A stretch of DNA of 64,000 nt from the NCBI RefSeq assembly GCF_026627255.1, contig NZ_JAPNLM010000004.1, positions 1-64,000 of the forward strand. The letters run 5' to 3'. Both the position numbers and the translations under genes were made by a program. Source of the DNA: Streptomyces antarcticus. Its GTDB lineage: Bacteria; Actinomycetota; Actinomycetes; Streptomycetales; Streptomycetaceae. A model generated the notes under the pieces. The model had not been told where the DNA came from, made no database searches, and saw only the letters and a list, made by a program, of their open reading frames with translations. How positions within the stretch are numbered: the stretch's first letter is position 1; each line of letters begins with the position of its first letter. This document shows, in pieces, positions 22,916 through 31,375 of the stretch.

Positions 22916-24697
22916 TCAGCGGGCCCCGAAGTTCTGCGTCCACCAGGGGCCGCCCGCACCCTGGTGGACGCCGACGCCGATGTCCTTGAAGGCGCAGTTG
23001 AGGATGTTCGCGCGGTGCCCCGAGCTGTTCATCCAGGACTCCATCACCGACTGCGCCGTCTGCTGGCCCTTGGCGATGTTCTCCCCGTACGTCGACCAGC
23101 GGTACCCGGCCGCGGTCGTCCGCTTGCCGGGGTCCGCGCCGTCGGGGCTGGTGTGCGAGAAGAAGTCCCGCTTCGCCATGTCCTCGGAGTGTCCCTGGGC
23201 GGCCGCGCGCAGCTGCGCGTCATCCTTCAGCGGACCGCAGCCCGCCGTGGCGCGCTCCTTGTTGACCAGTGCGACGACCTGGCCCGCGACACCCGGCGGA
23301 GCCGGTGCGGGCGCCGGGGCCGAGGGCTTCGGAGCGGGGGCGCTGGAGCGGCTCTTCTGCGGCGTCGGGCTCGCGCTCGGGCTCGGGGCGGTGGAGGGCG
23401 ACGCCGACGCGGAGGCCGACGCCGAGGCGGACGGTGACGGGGAGGGGGACTGTGAGGGCGAGGGGGAGGCCGACGCGCTGGGGAGCGGCGCGCCGGGGTC
23501 GGTGGCCGAGAGCGCGGCCAGCGGTGCCGGGGACGTGCTGCCGCCCGCCTCGGGCTTGCCGGAGCCGGGGAGCGTGCCGAGGTACGCCAGCCCGCCGCCC
23601 GCGACGCAGGCGGCGATCACGGCGCCGCCGATCACCCGGCGGCGGCTGCGCCGGCGCTTGCGCAGCGCCCCGCGGGAGGCGTGGCCCGCCGCCGCACCCC
23701 CCGCGTGCCCGCCGGCACCCGGTACGCCCTGGCCGCCCGAGCGGCGCCGGGCCGCCCGGCCGGGGCCGGACACGGTGGGGGTGAGCTGGCTGGCGGCGTT
23801 CGCGAACTCCGCCCCGGAGCCCTGGGCCGAGTCCGTCCCGGAGCCGTGGGTGAAGTCCGCCCCGGAGCCGTCGGCGAAGGCGGCGCCCGCGGGGTCGAAG
23901 CCGGCCGCGCCGGCCGTGCGCATCCCTGCCAGCAGGGCCGCCGAGACCGGTACGAGGGACAGTCCGGCCAGCAGGCCCTCCGCCGGAACCAGGCCGCTCC
24001 ACAAGCCGGAGCATCGTACGCATTCCCGGGCATGACGGGCTATTCGCTTGCGCCACAGCGCGGAGGGCGCGCCGTCCCAGCCCGCGGTCACCTGCCGGAG
24101 CCCCTCGCACGGCGGCTGCGCGTCCAGGGCCCGCTCGACCACCCGGGCCGCCTCCAGCTGGGCCTTCATCCGCTGCACCCGCACCCCCGTGTGCTGCGGG
24201 GGCAGCTCCAGCGCGGTGGCCACCTCGGCCCGGGTCAGCTCACCGGCGCACTCCAGCCACCACAGTGACAGCAGTGCCCGGTCGTCCGGCTCCAGCCACC
24301 GGGTGGCGCGGGCCGTCTCCCGGCGCTGGCCCGCCAGGTTGAGGCGGGCGACGGTCAGGTCCACGAAGTCGGCCCCGGGGTCGGCGACGTCCTCGGTGGC
24401 TTCCAGACCGCTCGCGCCGAGACCGTTCTGGCGGGCCTGCCAGAACGCCCGTACACGGTTCATCGCGATGGCGACCAGCCAGGAGCGGAAGCTGTCGTCC
24501 GCACGCAGGCCGCCCAGCCCGTCGAGCGCCCGGAGCATCGTGTCCTGCACCACGTCGTCCACGTCGCAGGAGCCGTTCAGGGCCCGCCCGACGATGTTGT
24601 AGACGAGCGGCAGGTGGGTGCTGACGAGCTCGTCCTGAGCGCGGGGATCGCCCGCGCGGGCCGCTGCCACCAGCGCTGCCGTGTGCTGAGTACTCAT
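22916..24697 (-). CDS. ECF sigma factor fused to membrane segment and SCP/CAP domain
   Basis: A 593-residue one-piece signalling protein. Residues 1-190 form an ECF sigma factor: sigma2 (LVYNIVGRALNGSCDVDDVV, SFRSWLVAIAMNRVRAFW) and sigma4 (DRALLSLWWLECAGELTRAE, VRVQRMKAQLEAA). Residues 215-235 hold an H-x3-C-x2-C motif (RHARECVRCSGLW) like an anti-sigma zinc finger. One membrane helix (VIGGAVIAACVAGGGLAYLG, about 355-374) leads to a Ser/Ala/Pro-rich linker. The terminal domain is SCP/CAP (about 470-593: GHSEDMAKRDFFSHTSPDG, YGENIAKG, HRANILNC). The likely model is that the outside domain controls a tethered sigma factor, possibly by proteolysis. Convergent with gad. Confidence 0.88.
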   Translation of the reverse strand: MSTQHTAALVAAARAGDPRAQDELVSTHLPLVYNIVGRALNGSCDVDDVVQDTMLRALDGLGGLRADDSFRSWLVAIAMNRVRAFWQARQNGLGASGLEATEDVADPGADFVDLTVARLNLAGQRRETARATRWLEPDDRALLSLWWLECAGELTRAEVATALELPPQHTGVRVQRMKAQLEAARVVERALDAQPPCEGLRQVTAGWDGAPSALWRKRIARHARECVRCSGLWSGLVPAEGLLAGLSLVPVSAALLAGMRTAGAAGFDPAGAAFADGSGADFTHGSGTDSAQGSGAEFANAASQLTPTVSGPGRAARRRSGGQGVPGAGGHAGGAAAGHASRGALRKRRRSRRRVIGGAVIAACVAGGGLAYLGTLPGSGKPEAGGSTSPAPLAALSATDPGAPLPSASASPSPSQSPSPSPSASASASASASPSTAPSPSASPTPQKSRSSAPAPKPSAPAPAPAPPGVAGQVVALVNKERATAGCGPLKDDAQLRAAAQGHSEDMAKRDFFSHTSPDGADPGKRTTAAGYRWSTYGENIAKGQQTAQSVMESWMNSSGHRANILNCAFKDIGVGVHQGAGGPWWTQNFGAR

Positions 24698-24799
24698 GTG
24701 ATGTTCCCTGTCCGTACCGGCGGTCGATGATGCCCGATACCTGGGAGACCGTCGAGATGGGCCTCGATAACACTTTTCCCGAACGCTTTTCCTGAACAT

Positions 24800-25426
24800 C
24801 TATCGCGAAGCCGTCCGGCCCGCCTCCGGGCCGTCCGGCCGCGGGTAGCGCCGGGCCGACGCGTCCGACTGGGCGAGCCGCCGCAGGCAGGCCAGCATCG
24901 CATCCCCCAGGACGGTGCCGATCACCACCCGCTCCACCATCTCCTCCGGGCTCTGCCGGCGGGCCACGAACGCCAGGTCGGCCTCGGCGATCTGCTCGGA
25001 CGCGGACGCGAACTCGTCCAGGAAGTCCAGGTAGTCCCCGTGGCCGACCTCCAGCAGGGCGGCCAGGGCCGTGGCCAGGGACACCGCCGCGGCGTGGTCC
25101 CCGGGTACCTGCCAGCCGCGCCGGGCGATCAGTTCCCCGACCAGGGCCCGTGCCCGGTCACCCGATTCGCGCCCGGGTTCGGGCGCCGGCGCGGGGTCCA
25201 CGGTCCGGGCGGCCGAGCCCAGCAGTTTGTGCACGGGCCGGTCCAGGTCCTCCACGGCCTCCACGACCTTGCTTACGGAGGCCAGCGGCAGGCCGCCGAC
25301 ATCGGTGAGGGCCCGGATCAAGTTCAGTCTCCGGACGTGCCGTTCGCCGTAGTGCGCCTGATTGGGGCTGCTCAACTCGCCTGCGGGCAGCAGTCCTTCC
25401 CGCAGATAGAACTTGATCGTGGGCAC
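24800..25426 (-). CDS. MerR-family regulator, 5'-truncated
   Basis: The visible protein has most of a MerR DNA-binding domain (VPTIKFYLREGLLPAGELSS, NQAHYGERHVRRLNLIRAL, LPLASVSKVVEAVE) and a helical effector domain to the end. Family members begin with about 10 residues forming the first HTH helix before SRxSGVPVPTIK. Here recognisable sequence begins at about 25447 (SRESGVPVP) and no ATG or GTG with a ribosome-binding site precedes it in frame. The nearest in-frame start is the GTG at 25426, which would delete half the HTH. I read the 5' end as lost, at the same junction where the divergent membrane gene also begins abruptly. It may be non-functional. Confidence 0.6.
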   Translation of the reverse strand: MPTIKFYLREGLLPAGELSSPNQAHYGERHVRRLNLIRALTDVGGLPLASVSKVVEAVEDLDRPVHKLLGSAARTVDPAPAPEPGRESGDRARALVGELIARRGWQVPGDHAAAVSLATALAALLEVGHGDYLDFLDEFASASEQIAEADLAFVARRQSPEEMVERVVIGTVLGDAMLACLRRLAQSDASARRYPRPDGPEAGRTASR

Positions 25427-26210
25427 CGGAACGCCCGACTCCCTGCTCTCCCGCGGCCGGCGGACCGGATGGTGGACCGGGCTGGTGATCGTGGTGGCGG
25501 CCGTCGTCGAGATGGCCGTGATCGTAGGCCAGGTGATCCGCGGGCGCCGCAGCCACTTCGACAACGAAACCCCCTTGGACGAAGCTCTGTTCAGCGTGAT
25601 GGGCACGACGGTGGTCGTGCTGTGGCTGGGCACGCTCGTGCTGGCGGTGGCGCTGTGGCGTCGGCCGCTCGTGGACCGGTCGGCCACCTGGGCGATCCGG
25701 CTCGGCTCGGTGATCGGACTCGGCGGGCTGGCACTCGGCTTCCTGATGACCTCGCCGACCGACGCGCAGCTCGCGCGGCAGATCACCGACACGGTCGGCG
25801 CGCACAGCGTCGGCGTGCCGGACGGAGGCCCGCACCTGCCCGTCACCGGCTGGTCCGCGACCGGAGGAGACCTGCGGATCGCCCACTTCGTGGGCATGCA
25901 CGCGCTCCAGCCGCTGCCGCTGCTCGCACTGGCCCTCGCCTTCGCGGCCGGCCGCTACGGCTGGGCCCTCGGCGACAACGCCCGCGTCCGCCTCATCCTT
26001 GTCTCGGGGGCCGGGTACGCCGGTCTGGTGGCCCTCACCGCCTGGCAGGCCCTCCGCGGCCAGGCGCTGACCTCCCCGGACGCCCTCACGCTGGGGGCGG
26101 CGGCCGCACTGGCCGTCGTGGTGGCGGCGGGGGTGCTCCTGGTCCTTCGGACCGGCCGCGGGGCTCCGGCCGAGGCGGTCCCGGAAGGGGCGCGGGCTCC
26201 CGGCCGCTGA
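25413..26210 (+). CDS. Integral membrane protein, probably 5'-truncated
   Basis: About 265 residues from a TTG, with no ribosome-binding site. Five or so membrane helices: WWTGLVIVVAAVVEMAVIVG, TTVVVLWLGTLVLAVALW, WAIRLGSVIGLGGLALGFLM, LPLLALALAFAAG, and a C-terminal [17 protein letters not shown] conserved-looking loop (RSHFDNETPLDEALFSVMGT) follows helix 1, and HFVGMHALQPLPLL has histidines inside or near a helix. The first 20 residues are antisense to the MerR HTH and look non-native. No family function recognised. Confidence 0.55.
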   Translation: MIVGTGTPDSLLSRGRRTGWWTGLVIVVAAVVEMAVIVGQVIRGRRSHFDNETPLDEALFSVMGTTVVVLWLGTLVLAVALWRRPLVDRSATWAIRLGSVIGLGGLALGFLMTSPTDAQLARQITDTVGAHSVGVPDGGPHLPVTGWSATGGDLRIAHFVGMHALQPLPLLALALAFAAGRYGWALGDNARVRLILVSGAGYAGLVALTAWQALRGQALTSPDALTLGAAAALAVVVAAGVLLVLRTGRGAPAEAVPEGARAPGR

Positions 26211-26407
26211 CCCCGGGCACCGTCGTGACCGGTCCGGGCCGCCGCTCGGGGCCGCGGGTCCGGGCCGCCGCTCGGGGCCGGTCGCTTCGGGCCGGTCGCT
26301 TGGGGCCGACCGTTCCGGGGGGAACTGCCGGATTCGGTGCGTTCGTTGGGGTAGTCGAACGGACTGACGGGGAACCATAGGACGAAACGGGACGTGTGGG
26401 GGGCGGC

Positions 26408-28552
26408 ATGCCGGCATCGTTCTTGACCACACGGCTGTTACCGGAGTCGTTCTCACCGCGGTTGTCCACACCGCGCATGTTCACACCCGGGTACGGGCGC
26501 GAGTCCGCGCGCCGCGGCTCCCCCGGGGCCGCGGACGTCTGGCGTACCCCGGGCGGGCGGATCCCGCTCCTGCGGGAGGTGACGCCCGGGCGGGCCGGGG
26601 TGCACCCGGCCGAGGGGCCGGGCGGGCCGCCCGCGTACGTGCCGCGCGACGCCGAGGCCCTGCTGCGCGCCGCCCTCGCCGCGCCGGGCCCCCGGTTCGT
26701 GCTGGTGGTGGGGGAGGCCCGGGCCGGTGCGACCCGGTTCGCCTACGAGGTGGTGCGCGCCGTCCACCCCCGGTACGCGTTCGTCCGGCCGCTGTCCCGA
26801 GCCGCGCTGCCCGAAGCGGTACGGGTCGCCTCGCGCCGGCGCCGCGCGGTGCTGTGGCTGGACGGCCTGGACGACCACCTCGGGGCCGGAGGCCTCACGG
26901 CCGCGCACCTGGACGGCCTGCGCGGGGCGGTCGTCGTCGCCACCATGAGGGCCGCGGAGTACCGGCGCCACCAGGCCCGGGAGGCGAGCCGTCTCACCGG
27001 CTGCGACCGGGGCGCCTGGCGGACCGAGGGCGAGCTGCTCGGCCGCGCGGCCGTCGTCCCCGTCGCCCGGTCCTGGTCTCCTCGGGAGCGCCGCCGGGCG
27101 GCCGCCCGCCGGGACGACCCGCGGATCGGAGCCGCCCTGGAGGCGGGGGAGGGCCGCGGTCCCGCCGAAGTCCTGGCGGGCGGGGAGCGGTCGGTGGCCC
27201 GGTGGACCGGCGGCTGGACGCCGGGCGCGCAGCCGGCCGGCGCCGCCGTGGTCGCCGCGGCGGTGGACTGCCGACGCGCGGGACTGCGCCGCCCGGTCGC
27301 CCGCGCATGGCTGCGGGCGCTGTACCCGGCCTACCTGGCGGGGCGCGACGGCGGGGCGCGGGGGGCCGGCCGGGGGGCGGAGCCGGGGCCAGCAACGGGG
27401 TCGGGACCCGGGGCCGGGGCCGGGGAGGGCTTCGACAGGGGTTCCGGCGGCGCAACGGGGCAGGGCTTCGGGGAGGCCTTCGGGGAGGCCCTGGTGTGGG
27501 CGTGCGCGGCGGTCCACGGTGCGGGCGTGGGGGGCCTGTTGGCCGGGAACGACGTCCTCGGGTACACGGCCGACGGCTGCCTGCTCGACGCGCCGGGCCT
27601 CGGGCCGGTTCCCGAGCACCTGTGGCGGGGGCTGCTGGCCCGCGCCGGGCCCGGCGACGCGTACGACCTCGGACTCGTGGCCCGTCAGGAGGGGCGGCCG
27701 GCCCGGGCGGTCCGGGCCCTCACCGCGGCCCGGCGGGGCGGGGTGGCCGAGGCGGAGCTGCCCCTCGCGCTCGCGGTCGGGGACGCGGGCCGGCCGCGCC
27801 GGGCCGCCGCCGACCTGGCCGCGCTCACCCGCCGCCGCGAACTGCGGCTCGGCCCCCGCCACCCCGACACCCTGGCCGCCCGCCACCAGCTGGCGTTCTT
27901 CACGGGGGAGGCCGGGCACGCGGGCGCCGCCGCCGCACGTTTCGGGCTGCTCGCCGCCGACGCCGGAGCCGTGCTCGGCCCCGGCCACCCGGACACCCTG
28001 GCCGCCCGCCACCAGCTGGCCTTCTTCACCGGCGAGGCGGGCGACCCCCGCGCGGCGGCCAGTCAGTTGGCGTGCCTGCTGGCCGACGCGCTGCCCGTGC
28101 TGGGCGCGGACCACCCCCGCGTACTGGCCGTGCGGCGCGGCCTGATCTGGTACCGCCCGGCGGAACCCGCCGGGGCCGGGCGGGAGTGGGCCGCGCTCCT
28201 CGCGGACACGGAGGGGCACCTCGGCCCCGACGACCCGCACACCCTGGCCGTCCGAGCCGGTCAGGCGGCGTTGGCGGCCCGTACCGGGCGCACCGCCGAG
28301 GCTGTACGGGCCTGGGCGGCCCTGACCGCCGACCGCGCCCGCGTCCTCGGCTCCGACCATCCGCACGTCGTGCACTCCCGGTTGGAGTGGGCGCGGGCGC
28401 TGATCGCCGACGGGCGGCGGCGCGAGGCGTCGGAGCTGCTGTTGCGGGTCGTGGGGGAGGCGGGGCGGTTCCTGGAACCGGGCCACCGCCACCTGCGGCT
28501 CGCCCGTGAACTGCGTGCCGGGCTCACAGCAGCGGCGCCAGAGCCTCCGTAG
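26408..28552 (+). CDS. TPR-repeat protein with degenerate P-loop domain
   Basis: A 714-residue protein, unrecognised as a named family. The N-terminal 60 residues are low complexity. An NTPase-like core follows: VLVVGEARAGATRFAYEVVR sits where Walker A should be but lacks the lysine (GEARAGAT), and AVLWLDGLDDHL looks like Walker B. After a Gly-rich spacer (about 315-350), the C-terminal half is built of helical tetratricopeptide-type repeats. Two of these share the near-identical block HPDTLAARHQLAFFTGEAG. The layout (P-loop plus TPR) matches STAND-type signalling proteins. Either GTG 26396 or ATG 26408 may start it. The 3' end overlaps the IclR gene by 29 bp. Confidence 0.7.
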   Translation: MPASFLTTRLLPESFSPRLSTPRMFTPGYGRESARRGSPGAADVWRTPGGRIPLLREVTPGRAGVHPAEGPGGPPAYVPRDAEALLRAALAAPGPRFVLVVGEARAGATRFAYEVVRAVHPRYAFVRPLSRAALPEAVRVASRRRRAVLWLDGLDDHLGAGGLTAAHLDGLRGAVVVATMRAAEYRRHQAREASRLTGCDRGAWRTEGELLGRAAVVPVARSWSPRERRRAAARRDDPRIGAALEAGEGRGPAEVLAGGERSVARWTGGWTPGAQPAGAAVVAAAVDCRRAGLRRPVARAWLRALYPAYLAGRDGGARGAGRGAEPGPATGSGPGAGAGEGFDRGSGGATGQGFGEAFGEALVWACAAVHGAGVGGLLAGNDVLGYTADGCLLDAPGLGPVPEHLWRGLLARAGPGDAYDLGLVARQEGRPARAVRALTAARRGGVAEAELPLALAVGDAGRPRRAAADLAALTRRRELRLGPRHPDTLAARHQLAFFTGEAGHAGAAAARFGLLAADAGAVLGPGHPDTLAARHQLAFFTGEAGDPRAAASQLACLLADALPVLGADHPRVLAVRRGLIWYRPAEPAGAGREWAALLADTEGHLGPDDPHTLAVRAGQAALAARTGRTAEAVRAWAALTADRARVLGSDHPHVVHSRLEWARALIADGRRREASELLLRVVGEAGRFLEPGHRHLRLARELRAGLTAAAPEPP

Positions 28553-29417
28553 CGGCGCGCAGGGCCGGGGCGTACGCCTCGATCTCCTCGCGCGAGACCA
28601 GGAAGGTGACGGTGGTGACGCTGACCCCGCCGACCGGGCGGCCGTCCGGACGCAGCACCGCCGCGCCGATGCAGCGGATCGTGGGTTCGTTCTCCTCGTC
28701 GTCCAGCGCGAAGCCCCGGGCGCGGACCCGCGCCAGTTGCGCGCTCAGCTCCCGGGCGGTGGTCAGCGTGTGCGGAGTGCGCGCCGGGAGGCCGGCGGCG
28801 GCGATCAGGTCCCGAACCTCCGCGTCGGGCAGGTGCGCCAGGATGCTCTTGCCGATCGCGGTCGTGTGCAGCGGCATGCGCATGCCCACCCGGGAGGCGG
28901 TGCGGAACGGCTGGTCGCTCTCCAGCTTCTGGATGTAGGTGATGGTCTCACCGCTGTGCAGGGCGAGGTGCACCGTCTGGCCGGTGGCCTGCTGGAGTTC
29001 GCCGAGGACGCGTCCGATGCTCGCCGGTTCCCCACCGGCGACCAGGGCGGAGAGCCCGCGCAGCCGCGGGCCCGCGCCGTACCGGCTCTCGGCGTCCTGG
29101 CGTACGAAGCCCTGGTCGACCAGCGAGGCCAGGATGCGGAAGGTGCTCGACTTCGGCACGGCGGCCGCCGCCATGACGTCGGCCAGCCGGTGCGGCCCGC
29201 CGGGCGCCGCCACCGCTTCCATGACGCGGAGGGACTTCTCCAGCGCCGACCCGGCGGCGGAGGTGCGTCCGCCGCGCACGCCGCCAGGGGCGGCGCCGTC
29301 CGCCTGCTGGTCCGCCGGGCCGTCTGTCGGGTCGTCCGCCGTGCCGTCCGCCAGACCGTCCGCCGGGTCGTTCGTTGAGTCGTTCGTTGAGTCGTTCGTT
29401 GGGCCGTTCGTCGACAC
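28524..29417 (-). CDS. IclR-family transcriptional regulator
   Basis: A 297-residue DNA-binding regulator; GTG start with GGGAG upstream. After a hydrophilic N-terminal tail of about 50 residues made from tandem-repeat DNA (NDSTNDSTNDPADG) comes the winged HTH (ALEKSLRVMEAVAA...VPKSSTFRILASLVDQGFV). The effector domain follows: GRVLGELQQATGQTVHLAL, RVGMRMPLHTTAIGKSILAH, GFALDDEENEPTIRCIGAAV. It is divergent from the KDPG aldolase/KDG kinase operon, which it probably represses in the manner of KdgR-type IclR proteins. Its 3' end overlaps the TPR gene. Confidence 0.9.
   Translation of the reverse strand: MSTNGPTNDSTNDSTNDPADGLADGTADDPTDGPADQQADGAAPGGVRGGRTSAAGSALEKSLRVMEAVAAPGGPHRLADVMAAAAVPKSSTFRILASLVDQGFVRQDAESRYGAGPRLRGLSALVAGGEPASIGRVLGELQQATGQTVHLALHSGETITYIQKLESDQPFRTASRVGMRMPLHTTAIGKSILAHLPDAEVRDLIAAAGLPARTPHTLTTARELSAQLARVRARGFALDDEENEPTIRCIGAAVLRPDGRPVGGVSVTTVTFLVSREEIEAYAPALRAATEALAPLL
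29365..29413. repeat. 12-bp tandem repeat at the start of the IclR gene
   Basis: TCGTTCGTTGAG-like units repeat three to four times and encode the NDST repeats of the IclR N-terminal tail. They remain in frame. Confidence 0.6.
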
Positions 29418-29435
29418 GAGAACTCCCGTCCTGTG

Positions 29436-29451
29436 TAGGGTCTAGACCAAC
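29436..29451. promoter_or_regulatory. DasR-like (dre) site between IclR and KDPG aldolase genes
   Basis: TAGGGTCTAGACCAAC contains the core GGTCTAGACCA of the DasR responsive element (consensus ACTGGTCTAGACCACT), with 11 of 16 positions matching. The outer bases are poor, so this is tentative. Confidence 0.4.
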
Positions 29452-29471
29452 TGGTTCCGGTACACGATACC

Positions 29472-29492
29472 TCGTTCCACTACGTGGGACGA
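29472..29492. promoter_or_regulatory. Palindromic operator, likely for the IclR regulator
   Basis: TCGTTCCAC-TAC-GTGGGACGA: 9-bp arms with one mismatch, 14 bp upstream of the aldolase start. TGGAAC/GTTCCA half-sites are usual for IclR-family operators. Confidence 0.55.
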
Positions 29493-29505
29493 ATGGGAGG
29501 GTTCC

Positions 29506-30309
29506 TTGTCCTGCCACCCGTACGCGGTGATAGCCGCCCAGCGGCTGCTGCCGGTGCTGCGCAGCCCCGACGCCGACGCGGCCGTCCGGCGGGCCTCGGC
29601 CCTGCTCGCCGCAGGCTGCCGCGCGGTCGAGCTGACCACCTCCACCCCCGGCTGGGCCGACGCCGTCCGCCGTACGGTCCCCCTCTCCGACGCGCACGGC
29701 CGCCCCGCCCTCGTCGGCGTCGGCACGGTCGTCACCTCCGCACAGGCGGAGGCCGCCTTGGACGCGGGCGCCGCCTTCCTGATCTCCCCGTACCCGGCTC
29801 CCGAGGTCCGCGCGGTCGCCCGGCGCCGGTCGGCGGTCTTCATCGAGGGCGGGTTCACCCCCGGCGAGATCGCCTCGGCCGTCCGGTCCGCCGGAGCGGC
29901 CAAGGTGTTCCCGGCCCACGTGGGCGGCCCGCAGTTCATCCGCTCCCTGAAAGCCGTCCTCCCCGACGCCCTGATCATCCCCACCGGCGGCATCCGGCCC
30001 GACGAGGTGCGCGACTGGCTCGACGCCGGCGCCGCCGCGGTCGGCATCGGAAGCGGGCTGCCGGCCGATCCGGGTGAACTGGCCGCCGTGTTCGCCGCAC
30101 TGGCGGGCCGCTGCTGCGCCGACTGCTCCGGCGCTGCGGGCCTTGGTGATGGGGAGGGTGGTTCGGGCGTTGCGGGCGGTGCGGGCGCTGGTGATGGCAC
30201 GGGCGTCGCGGGCGGTGCTGACGGTGTGGGCGTCGCGAGCGGTGTGGAGGGTCCGGGCGGTGTGGAGGGTTCGGACGTCGGCGGCCGTGTCCGGGAGGGG
30301 CGGGCGTGA
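29506..30309 (+). CDS. eda: 2-keto-3-deoxy-6-phosphogluconate aldolase (Eda type)
   Basis: Class I aldolase cleaving KDPG to pyruvate and glyceraldehyde 3-phosphate. TTG start with GGGAGGG upstream. Signatures: LLPVLRSPDADAAVRRASAL, CRAVELTTSTPGW (catalytic Glu), LVGVGTVVTSAQAEAALDAG, FLISPYPAPEV, and AAKVFPAHVGGPQFIRSLKA with the Schiff-base Lys in KVFPA; IPTGGI follows. Residues 1-205 cover the family. The remaining 60 are a Gly/Ala/Val repeat tail (GVAGGADGVGVASGVEGPGG) without known function. It overlaps the kinase by 4 bp. Confidence 0.9.
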   Translation: MSCHPYAVIAAQRLLPVLRSPDADAAVRRASALLAAGCRAVELTTSTPGWADAVRRTVPLSDAHGRPALVGVGTVVTSAQAEAALDAGAAFLISPYPAPEVRAVARRRSAVFIEGGFTPGEIASAVRSAGAAKVFPAHVGGPQFIRSLKAVLPDALIIPTGGIRPDEVRDWLDAGAAAVGIGSGLPADPGELAAVFAALAGRCCADCSGAAGLGDGEGGSGVAGGAGAGDGTGVAGGADGVGVASGVEGPGGVEGSDVGGRVREGRA

Positions 30310-31286
30310 CCGGGTACGACGTGCTCGTCCTCGGCGAGGTCCTCGTCGAGATCCATGCCGACGCCGCCCTGCGCGCGGCCGGGGACGGCACCCCGGCCCG
30401 TCTCTCCTACTCCGGTGACGCGCTCAACGCGGCCGCCGCCGCCGCGGCCGCGGGGGCCCGGACCGCCCTGCTCGCGGTCGTCGGCGACGACGAGCTCAGC
30501 ATCCCGCTGCTGCGCCGGGCCGGCGACCTCGGCATCGACATCTCCCACGTCCGCCGCGCCCCGCGCCCCAACGGCGCCTATCTGCTCGGCGCCGACACCG
30601 AGGGCGACCGCGAGTTCGTCTACTGGCGTACCCACAGTGCCGGTTCCACTCTGTCGCCCGCCCATGTCGACTCCTGGCGGACGCTGCTGACCGGCTCGAA
30701 AGCCCTCATCACCAGCGGGATCACCGGCGCGCTCTCACCCGGGAGCCGAGACGCGGTGTTGGCCGCCGCGCGGGCCGTGCACGGGGCCGGGGGGCACCTC
30801 TCGTACGATCCCAACTTCCGCTCCCGGCTGACCGGGCGGGCCGAGGCCAGGGAACTCCTCGCCCGGATCGCCCCGCTGACCGGACTGCTCAAGACGTCCT
30901 GCCCCGCGGACGCGCTCGCGCTCCTGGACACCGCCGACCCGCGGACCGCCGCTGCCCGCTGCCGCGCGCTCGGCGCCCGTACGGTGGCCGTCACCGCGGG
31001 CGCCGGGCGGCTGCTGCTCGACGACGGCGGGCAGGTGGCCCACCATCCGGTGCCGGTCAACCCCGCCCCCGTCGACGCGACCGGCGCGGGGGACTGCTTC
31101 ACCGGAACCACCACCGCCCGGATCGCGCTCGGGGACCCCCTCGGGGACGCCGTGGCGTACGGCATGGCGGCGGCCTCCCTCTCGGTCTCCGGGCGCGGCG
31201 GTACCGGGTACGTCCCCGCGTTCTCCGCCACGGCGGCGCTGGCCGCGGCCCACGGCGGGGGCGCCGGCGCCGGTACGGCCCGGTAG
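30306..31286 (+). CDS. kdgK: 2-keto-3-deoxygluconate kinase (PfkB/ribokinase family)
   Basis: Phosphorylates KDG to KDPG, the substrate of the aldolase encoded just upstream; the GTG start overlaps its stop. The 326 residues show LGEVLVEIHADAAL, SYSGDALNAAAAAAAAGAR, the PfkB signature regions GSKALITSGITG and YDPNFRSRL, and the anion-hole motif PVDATGAGDCFTGTT with the catalytic Asp. The two genes supply the lower half of a uronate or deoxy-sugar catabolic route. The entry enzymes are not in the window. Confidence 0.88.
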   Translation: MTGYDVLVLGEVLVEIHADAALRAAGDGTPARLSYSGDALNAAAAAAAAGARTALLAVVGDDELSIPLLRRAGDLGIDISHVRRAPRPNGAYLLGADTEGDREFVYWRTHSAGSTLSPAHVDSWRTLLTGSKALITSGITGALSPGSRDAVLAAARAVHGAGGHLSYDPNFRSRLTGRAEARELLARIAPLTGLLKTSCPADALALLDTADPRTAAARCRALGARTVAVTAGAGRLLLDDGGQVAHHPVPVNPAPVDATGAGDCFTGTTTARIALGDPLGDAVAYGMAAASLSVSGRGGTGYVPAFSATAALAAAHGGGAGAGTAR

Positions 31287-31375
31287 CGGGGGCCGGGGGG
31301 TGGGCGTTGGGGCCTGCGGGCTTGCGGGCCGGTGTGGTTTGCGGGCCGGTGTGGTTTGCGGGGCCTGCGGGACCG

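Noticed and set aside
22850..22930. GC-rich inverted sequence as a gad/sigma terminator
   Set aside because: The best stem (GGGGCC...GGCCCC) overlaps the sigma-fusion stop codon and has mismatches in its middle.
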